Of a stretch of 14,891 nt of DNA, positions 14,587-14,891 are shown piece after piece. The stretch is from Paracoccaceae bacterium. Its GTDB lineage: Bacteria; Pseudomonadota; Alphaproteobacteria; Rhodobacterales; Rhodobacteraceae. The notes below the pieces were generated by a model that was not told the DNA's origin, did not search any database, and worked only from the letters and a program-made list of their open reading frames with translations. Position 1 is the first letter of the stretch; the number at the start of each line of letters is the position of its first letter. Location of the stretch: NCBI GenBank assembly GCA_007128865.1, contig SKWP01000162.1:1-14891 (forward strand). Direction: 5' to 3'. A program made the translations under genes and the position numbers.

Positions 14587-14623
14587 CGGGGCCCGTTCCG
14601 TCAGCCGGGCGGGGCCCTGTTTT
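14587..14623 (+). terminator. possible hairpin with T-run just upstream of tRNA-Leu
   Basis: CGGGGCCC (14587-14594) pairs with GGGCCCTG (14612-14619) in eight bp including one G-U, with a 17-base loop, and is followed by TTTT at 14620-14623. It has the form of an intrinsic terminator on the plus strand, yet no plus-strand gene lies upstream and the tRNA begins six bases later. It might end stray transcription, or be part of the tRNA precursor leader if the tRNA promoter lies further upstream (a TAGAAG -10-like box is at 14569). The loop is long and the region very GC-rich. Confidence 0.3.
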
Positions 14624-14629
14624 CGTGTT

Positions 14630-14714
14630 GCGGGTGTGGCGGAACCGGTAGACGCACCAGATTTAGGTTCTGGCGCCGCGAGGCGTGGGGGTTCAAGTCC
14701 CTCCACCCGCACCA
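14630..14714 (+). tRNA. tRNA-Leu (anticodon UAG)
   Basis: This is an 85-base class II tRNA with the CCA end encoded. The acceptor stem GCGGGTG (14630-14636) pairs perfectly with CACCCGC (14704-14710), followed by A and CCA. The D-arm is GCG-GAACCGGTAGA-CGC. The anticodon stem CCAGA/TCTGG encloses the loop TTTAGGT, giving anticodon TAG at 14664-14666, which reads CUA and, by wobble, other CUN leucine codons. The long variable arm (GCC-GCGA-GGC) is typical of leucine tRNAs, and the T-loop is TTCAAGT with a GGGGG/CCCTC stem containing one G-U. The tig gene starts 23 bases later in the same direction. Confidence 0.97.
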
Positions 14715-14737
14715 GAGGGATGAAAGGGACGACAGGC

Positions 14738-14891
14738 ATGCAGGTCACCGAGACCTTGAACGAAGGCCTCCGGCGCAGCTACACCATCACGGTGACGGCT
14801 GCCGAACTCGACGCCAAGGTGGACGAGAAGCTGGCCGAGGCGCGACCCGATATCGAGATGAAGGGGTTCCGCAAGGGCAAGGTGCCATTCC
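14738..14891 (+). CDS. tig: trigger factor, N-terminal part, partial at window end
   Basis: The frame gives the first 51 residues of trigger factor, the ribosome-bound chaperone and peptidyl-prolyl isomerase that meets nascent chains at the exit tunnel. The start [19 protein letters not shown] and the ribosome-binding loop with the signature GFRKGKVP near residues 43-50 are diagnostic; this loop contacts the L23 protein. The ATG at 14738 has AAGGGA eight bases upstream. An in-frame ATG at 14720 would add six residues but has no properly spaced ribosome site, and relatives start with MQVTET. The rest of the gene lies beyond the window. Confidence 0.95.
   Translation, partial: MQVTETLNEGLRRSYTITVTAAELDAKVDEKLAEARPDIEMKGFRKGKVPF

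Larger units (their letters stand above)
13474..14629. other. 1.15 kb region without a convincing gene
   Basis: Apart from the control elements next to the importer operon and a hairpin just before the tRNA, I recognise nothing here. Open frames of 60-166 codons exist on both strands, but their translations are rich in Arg, Ala and Gly, lack recognisable motifs, overlap one another, and none has a good ribosome site or family resemblance. Small AT-rich patches occur at about 13598-13640 and 13716-13777; the word AAAACAAG appears in both. The sequence could be a long control region, a decayed gene, or the site of an unrecognised small RNA. Confidence 0.55.

Noticed and set aside
14630..14714. 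tRNA-Leu as an integration site for the sox/ABC block
   Set aside because: Islands normally join at the tRNA 3' end, which here faces tig; no integrase and no repeated tRNA end were seen on the other side.
14494..14748. Minus-strand 84-codon frame over the tRNA
   Set aside because: Runs antisense through the tRNA-Leu gene and is a chance frame.

Overview
The window reads as a high-GC alphaproteobacterial chromosome segment, most likely Rhodobacteraceae. Reasons are the codon usage, a tRNA-Leu(UAG) directly followed by tig (trigger factor), and the sarcosine-oxidase, dimethylglycine-dehydrogenase and polyamine-type ABC transporter proteins, all of which resemble that group. No mobile element, CRISPR array or phage gene was seen.

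Layout. (1) 1-158: the last 51 codons of a GntR-family regulator (UTRA ligand domain). (2) 300-1169: an enolase-superfamily protein that keeps its barrel but has lost almost all of its N-terminal capping domain. (3) 1227-8800, plus strand: a tightly packed operon, soxB-soxD-soxA-soxG and a dimethylglycine dehydrogenase-like gene, with 4-base stop/start overlaps at three of four junctions. soxA is broken by three separate -1 frameshifts, each best explained by one missing G in a run of G. (4) 8919-13473, minus strand and convergent: a complete ABC importer in transcription order ATPase, periplasmic binding protein, permease, permease. The binding-protein gene is flanked by strong intercistronic hairpins. 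(5) 13474-14629: about 1.15 kb without a convincing gene. It holds the presumed upstream control region of the importer, including an 8-bp inverted repeat, and otherwise looks like non-coding or eroded sequence. (6) 14630-14714 tRNA-Leu(UAG), then from 14738 the start of tig.

How it works together (inference). The importer would bring in an N-methylated amino acid, betaine-derived compound or polyamine-like cation. The DMGDH-like protein and the heterotetrameric sarcosine oxidase would remove N-methyl groups and pass them to tetrahydrofolate as 5,10-methylene-THF. The enolase-superfamily protein, if it was once complete, could have adjusted the substrate's stereochemistry or dehydrated it, and the GntR protein is a candidate regulator. 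Because soxA and the enolase gene both look damaged while the genes downstream and the importer look intact, the locus is either part-way through decay or affected by local sequence errors. Deciding between these is the most useful check on this window.
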